Below, piece after piece: positions 36,442 through 40,154 of a DNA stretch of 40,154 nucleotides. Within the stretch, counting starts at the first letter, position 1, and each line of letters starts with the position of its first letter. Below the pieces are notes generated by a model. It did not search any database. It was not told where the DNA came from and saw only the letters and a program-made list of their open reading frames with translations. The stretch covers positions 1 through 40,154 of the forward strand of contig JAJYIT010000036.1 of NCBI GenBank assembly GCA_021789975.1. The letters are read 5' to 3'. A program made the translations under genes and the position numbers. The stretch comes from Bacteroidota bacterium (GTDB lineage: Bacteria > Bacteroidota > Ignavibacteria > Kryptoniales > JAKASW01).

Positions 36442-39006
36442 TTACTTCAATAGGACCAGCTTTCTGGTTTGAGCAAAATGACTTTTCGCATCCAAACTAA
36501 CCGCGACAATTCGATATATGTAAACGCCGCTTTGCAGACGACTCGCATCGAAAGTAACTCTATAATATCCGGGAGATTCCACGCCGTTCACCAGATTTGC
36601 AATCTCCCGCCCGAGGACATCGTACACTACCAGCTCAACATGACTCTCCGCCGGGAGTCGGTAATCGATGGCGGTCGACGGGTTAAACGGGTTGGGATAG
36701 TTCTGCGACAGACCAAATGATGTGGGGACGCCACCGGTTGAAATTATTCCAGCCGACCCGTTGTCGATATTCACCGATATAGAATCTGTTCCCAGATTGC
36801 CGGAGGAATCGCTGGCAACGACATATAGAGTATAATCGCCGTCAGACACACTTTTGCTGTTCCATGATAAACTGAACGGTGCCTTGGTTATTCGGCCAAG
36901 TTGCAAGGTATCCAGCGCGAAGACCACGCTTGAGATCCCGACAAGGCTGGATACATTCGCCTGGAAAAGAACGTTCCCTTTCAATGTCGCGCCCTGGGCA
37001 AGATTTTCGACTATCACGGAGGGAGGTACATGATTCGACACAACAACACTTACCGAATCGGTGGCGAAATTCCCGGCAGAATCCTGCGCAGTTACGCTGA
37101 TCAGATACTTCCCGTTGATCAAGGAGTCTGTGTTCCAGGAATAGGTGTAAGGTTGAATCGAGACAACCGCCACCGATTTCTTGTTAATCATGAAAGTCAC
37201 CGCAGAAATCCCTGTGCTGTCGGCAGCAAGGGCAGAGATGGACACCTTTCCTGAGACAGACGAGTTATTTGAAGGCGAGTTGATCGAGACCACCGGAGGG
37301 GTAATGTCGTGCTTCACGGTAACGTCGATAAGCGCCGAATCGCTGTTTCCCGAAGGATCAAAAGCCTGCACTTCCAGGACGTGAGGACCGTCGCTGTAAG
37401 CGGACGTATTCCAACTGTATGTATAAGGTGGGTTTCCGAGAATAGACACATTCACGTGATCTACAAAGAAATAGACCTGTTTTATGCCGACGTTATCGCT
37501 TGCTTTCGCTTCAACGGGCACCATCCCTGTGACTATGCTATTAGGCTGAGGAGATGTAATCGAGACGGTGGGGGGAGTGGTATCGACAGGTAAGTTGTTT
37601 ACGTTGACTGTAATGGAAGTAGACGCACTATTGCCGGCCAAGTCAGAAGCCACTGCTCTAATTGTATGGTTGCCTTCCGCATATCCTGTGGTGTTCCATT
37701 GGTATGTGTAAGGGGCACTGGTAAGAAAAGCGACCTGTGTACCGTCTATCGATATTGTGACATAAGCGATTCCGGAATTGTCGGAAGCTGAAGCCGATAC
37801 AGATACATCCGATCCCGACACAGTGTTGCCGTTCTGCGGAGCAGCGATATCAATGACAGGAGGAATTGTGTCCTGCACCGGAGGAGGTGGTGGGCCGTTC
37901 CCGAGAAATTCGCGCGTAACATCGAGAAACGGATTGGTACCGTTGCTCTTGTTGTAGCTCATCCCTATCTCGTAGATTATAATACCGCCAATGCCTGAGC
38001 TCTTAACATATGCGAGTTTGGCGGCAAGTGCCGTAGTGTCATCGTAGGATAAGAACCAATTCTGGGTGGGATTGCTCAGATATGCACACTGGGCTACGGA
38101 GTCCCAGTGATAATATGCCGGGTTGTAGTAAGTGGACATTACACTGGGAGTACCTGTGCTGGCATACAGAGGAACATCTCCCTTCACCGTAACACCACTT
38201 ATGGATTGATTCGGTCCCGTGCAGCCCATCCATAGCTGGCCTCCCGGCTCAGATCCGATACCAATTTTGCTTGCCTGAATGCCTGCCGCTTCCATAGCCT
38301 TTACAAGTCCGTCACACGACACGTTTGGCTGTCCATTGCTCGGAATTGTCCCCCAGGAGTAGACCGGCGCGGCGTACCACGTATTGTATCCGGGAGAGGC
38401 CCAGGAGAAATCGTATGTCATAATGTTTATCTGGTCCACATAATTCTGAATCGACGCATAGGCTGAGTAAACAGCTGGGTTGTACCATCCTGTAGTTACT
38501 GTAATTAAATAAGGCGAAGGTAAGGCGGCTCGCAACGCAATTATGAGCGCCTCCCACTGAGTTGTATCTGAAACTCCAAATGGTTCCCAATCGATATCCA
38601 CTCCATCGTAACCTCGGGTTTTTACGAAGGCCACCAGGTTAGCAACAAACGTGGGAAGATTTGTCGCATTAGTGGCAACGCTGAAATCTGATGCTGTACT
38701 CCATGCCCCCATTGTAATCGTCACCTTCACTCCGGCAGCGTGGGCCGCGGAGACAAGTTGCGCCGAGTAATTCTGAGACATGTATGGTGGAGCGTTAATA
38801 AAAGTGCCGCTAGATGATGGCAAAATCGACATGTGGTCGCATACCGTCATGCCACCGAAATCTATGGTGGACGCGGGCATCGTGTAGATGTTCCATCCAC
38901 CAAAGTACGCTGTAACCCATGGCTTTGTCTGAGATCTAAGTGACTCCGAGGCCAGAAAAAGCATCAGTGCCATCCCAAGAAGGCGTCCGCCCTTCCACGC
39001 GTTCAT
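36442..39006 (-). CDS. Secreted GH18 chitinase with four Ig-like domains and T9SS sorting domain
   Basis: An 854-aa exported glycosidase. Signal peptide (KGGRLLGMALMLFLASESLR, to about residue 26), GH18 barrel (about 28-370) with the catalytic motif DGVDIDWE (proton donor Glu141), QINIMTYDFSW and IIIYEIGMSY. A poly-Pro linker (GPPPPPVQD) leads to four tandem Ig-like repeats of about 90 residues, each with SPxxNSxVxG, SDxxGIxxVxFxID, PYTYxWNT and DSAGN. The sorting domain (about 775-854) has SQNYPNPFNPSTAIDYRL and ends RKLVLLK. Cleavage of chitin or related beta-1,4-GlcNAc polymers at the cell surface is the likely role. The Ig-like repeats probably act as spacers or bind carbohydrate. Confidence 0.92.
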   Translation of the reverse strand: MNAWKGGRLLGMALMLFLASESLRSQTKPWVTAYFGGWNIYTMPASTIDFGGMTVCDHMSILPSSSGTFINAPPYMSQNYSAQLVSAAHAAGVKVTITMGAWSTASDFSVATNATNLPTFVANLVAFVKTRGYDGVDIDWEPFGVSDTTQWEALIIALRAALPSPYLITVTTGWYNPAVYSAYASIQNYVDQINIMTYDFSWASPGYNTWYAAPVYSWGTIPSNGQPNVSCDGLVKAMEAAGIQASKIGIGSEPGGQLWMGCTGPNQSISGVTVKGDVPLYASTGTPSVMSTYYNPAYYHWDSVAQCAYLSNPTQNWFLSYDDTTALAAKLAYVKSSGIGGIIIYEIGMSYNKSNGTNPFLDVTREFLGNGPPPPPVQDTIPPVIDIAAPQNGNTVSGSDVSVSASASDNSGIAYVTISIDGTQVAFLTSAPYTYQWNTTGYAEGNHTIRAVASDLAGNSASTSITVNVNNLPVDTTPPTVSITSPQPNSIVTGMVPVEAKASDNVGIKQVYFFVDHVNVSILGNPPYTYSWNTSAYSDGPHVLEVQAFDPSGNSDSALIDVTVKHDITPPVVSINSPSNNSSVSGKVSISALAADSTGISAVTFMINKKSVAVVSIQPYTYSWNTDSLINGKYLISVTAQDSAGNFATDSVSVVVSNHVPPSVIVENLAQGATLKGNVLFQANVSSLVGISSVVFALDTLQLGRITKAPFSLSWNSKSVSDGDYTLYVVASDSSGNLGTDSISVNIDNGSAGIISTGGVPTSFGLSQNYPNPFNPSTAIDYRLPAESHVELVVYDVLGREIANLVNGVESPGYYRVTFDASRLQSGVYIYRIVAVSLDAKSHFAQTRKLVLLK

Positions 39007-39881
39007 ACTCTTTGGTTCTCCAGTTTTTGCTCCCCGACTTCAATAGCACGTGTCCCGGGGGCCGATCTAGTTTGCAAGCTGCACTCTCTTAAACAGGACG
39101 TGGTAAATCCTCCAGACCTCTGTCAGAAGACTTGGCCGAAAGAGCCGTTTAGAAAACTGAATAGCGACGGACACGGCGGGCCCCCGAGCACTGAAAAGCT
39201 TGGGACGCCGGCCCCCTCGTGAAGACACCGTCCTGTGTTGTACCTCACATCATTACATGCTTAGTGATGCAAAGCACATGCCGTATGTATAACGCCTGAA
39301 ACTGCTCCTTTTGTTCCCTTCTGTGCGTAAAAATTGCGTCGTGTGCGCAAAAGTTACGTGTCACGCCGGTAATTTATTCCACCGAAAAGCTCCTAATTTC
39401 GCACTATTAAGGGAGAATCTGCGTGTAGACTAGCCGTTGATGGCTTTGTGTCTTCCGGGAACACGAAAGACAAAAAGCCGCGCAGGATTCTCACATCGGA
39501 GGCTATTGCACCTCCTGGCTTTTGGAGAAACCAAGACGAGATAAAAGGGAAATCGGGGAGAAGAAGTTCTTTGGAGGGTATTGATTATGCAAGTTAAAGA
39601 CTGGATGGTGGAATACCACATTCGAATGGAGCTGACCGTGCTACGACCGGCGAATAATACTTAGCATGAGGCGGTTCCGCACAGTTACTTGCTGCATGCA
39701 AATGCAAAGGGAGGGCTGACAGAACTAAGAAGGGTAAAAAGAACCAGCAGGTACAACAATTTCATGGGACGAAAATTCGTAGACGATCAATTGGACGATC
39801 ACCGGCAATTTTCGGATGAGAAATTCACCCATGTCCATGAAATCTGTGGAACTTGAATTACCTAGGGGGACTGGGATTGAC
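39007..39881. other. About 870 bases with no convincing gene
   Basis: Upstream of the chitinase. Only short frames are present. The one with a good ribosome binding site is the 25-codon frame at 39587-39664. No repeats, RNA genes or mobile element ends were recognised. Confidence 0.5.
39587..39664 (+). pseudogene. Possible remnant of a CBS-domain gene (25 codons)
   Basis: An ATG with GGAGGG 7 bases upstream opens MQVKDWMVEYHIRMEL and stops at TAG after 25 codons. VKDWM directly after the start is typical of CBS-domain proteins, but nothing of the domain follows in any frame. It may be a dead gene start or chance. Confidence 0.2.
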
Positions 39882-40154
39882 TTAGAAAGGGGGCACGACT
39901 TCATGATCCACACCAAGCGCTCGAAGCTCCTTAATTGTCGACTGGTCGAGCACGATCCCCGACTTTGAGCGATCCTCTTTCACTCGGTGTTTCCTCTCAC
40001 CCGGAATATTTATCTCAGACGTCCCCAGTCTCTTCTTCGACGATTTGATCTGATCCGCTAGTCTTCCTATCCGCTCGTAGAATAATTCCTTTGCCATGAA
40101 GGCTTCGATGTTCACTGCCATGAGCATGTGACCCACATTCGCCGGATGATTCAT
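39882..40154 (-). CDS. Malate/L-lactate dehydrogenase (Ldh) family oxidoreductase, C-terminus
   Basis: The last 90 codons of a gene that runs off the right edge. The NVGHMLMAVNIEAFM segment and ELFYERIGRLADQIKSSKK, followed by INIPGERKHRVKE, GIVLDQSTIKELRALG, match the C-terminal end of the type-2 malate/lactate dehydrogenase family (NAD(P)-dependent 2-hydroxyacid oxidation). The Met at the edge is internal, not the start. The catalytic part is outside the window, so the substrate cannot be judged. Confidence 0.8.
   Translation of the reverse strand: MNHPANVGHMLMAVNIEAFMAKELFYERIGRLADQIKSSKKRLGTSEINIPGERKHRVKEDRSKSGIVLDQSTIKELRALGVDHEVVPPF

Noticed and set aside
39430-39916. Two minus-strand frames of 63 codons (39430-39621 and 39725-39916)
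   Set aside because: No ribosome binding site, no recognisable domain, and the second runs into the end of the Ldh gene in another frame.

Overview
The window looks like a contig from a Bacteroidota/Chlorobi-group bacterium, most likely an Ignavibacteria-like lineage. The best evidence is the repeated type IX secretion (T9SS) C-terminal sorting domain with its NYPNPFNP motif, found on two BNR-repeat proteins, a small 180-aa protein, a chitinase and a chitinase pseudogene. GlnS lying beside GltX, a GT4-GH130 pair and moderate GC content fit the same picture. No rRNA, tRNA, CRISPR array or intact transposon was seen.

Layout. (1) 1-1850, minus strand: start of groEL (cut by the window edge), groES, then three small orphan genes. 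(2) 2146-5387, minus: a GT4 glycosyltransferase interrupted by an in-frame TAA, translationally coupled to a GH130 glycosidase/phosphorylase. (3) 5700-7030, minus: a DUF2007 protein, a Dps-like protein that has lost its ferroxidase ligands, and a 45-aa lysine-rich gene. (4) 7280-7875, minus: a badly decayed group II intron (RT pieces plus domain V), next to an intact comM. (5) 9697-14323: a RidA-family gene, then a minus-strand run gltX-glnS-antitoxin-PemK/MazF toxin-cupin. (6) 14404-17366, minus: a hybrid histidine kinase and a sigma54-activating response regulator, followed by 1 kb of noncoding DNA with several palindromes. (7) 18395-28490, plus: a secreted-protein cluster in which 13-repeat BNR proteins alternate with 'collar-like' proteins that have constant ends and variable GVYG-rich centres. 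(8) A 971-aa M28 metallopeptidase. (9) A metY-metX operon behind a SAM-I riboswitch with an intrinsic terminator. (10) A nucleoside deoxyribosyltransferase-like gene, a decayed chitinase and an intact GH18-Ig-T9SS chitinase. (11) The C-terminus of an Ldh-family oxidoreductase at the right edge.

The most interesting part is the 18.4-28.5 kb cluster. It shows near-identical segments shared between paralogues, consistent with recent duplication or gene conversion, around divergent central segments, and it contains interrupted members: one TAG exactly at a Trp codon just before the sorting domain, and one paralogue with two single-base deletions. Together with the interrupted glycosyltransferase, the intron remnant and the chitinase pseudogene, the window carries an unusual load of interrupted genes. 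Real decay, regulated loss of the sorting domain and assembly error cannot be told apart from sequence alone. TAG is used as an ordinary stop by comM, the response regulator and metY, so stop-codon reassignment is not supported.
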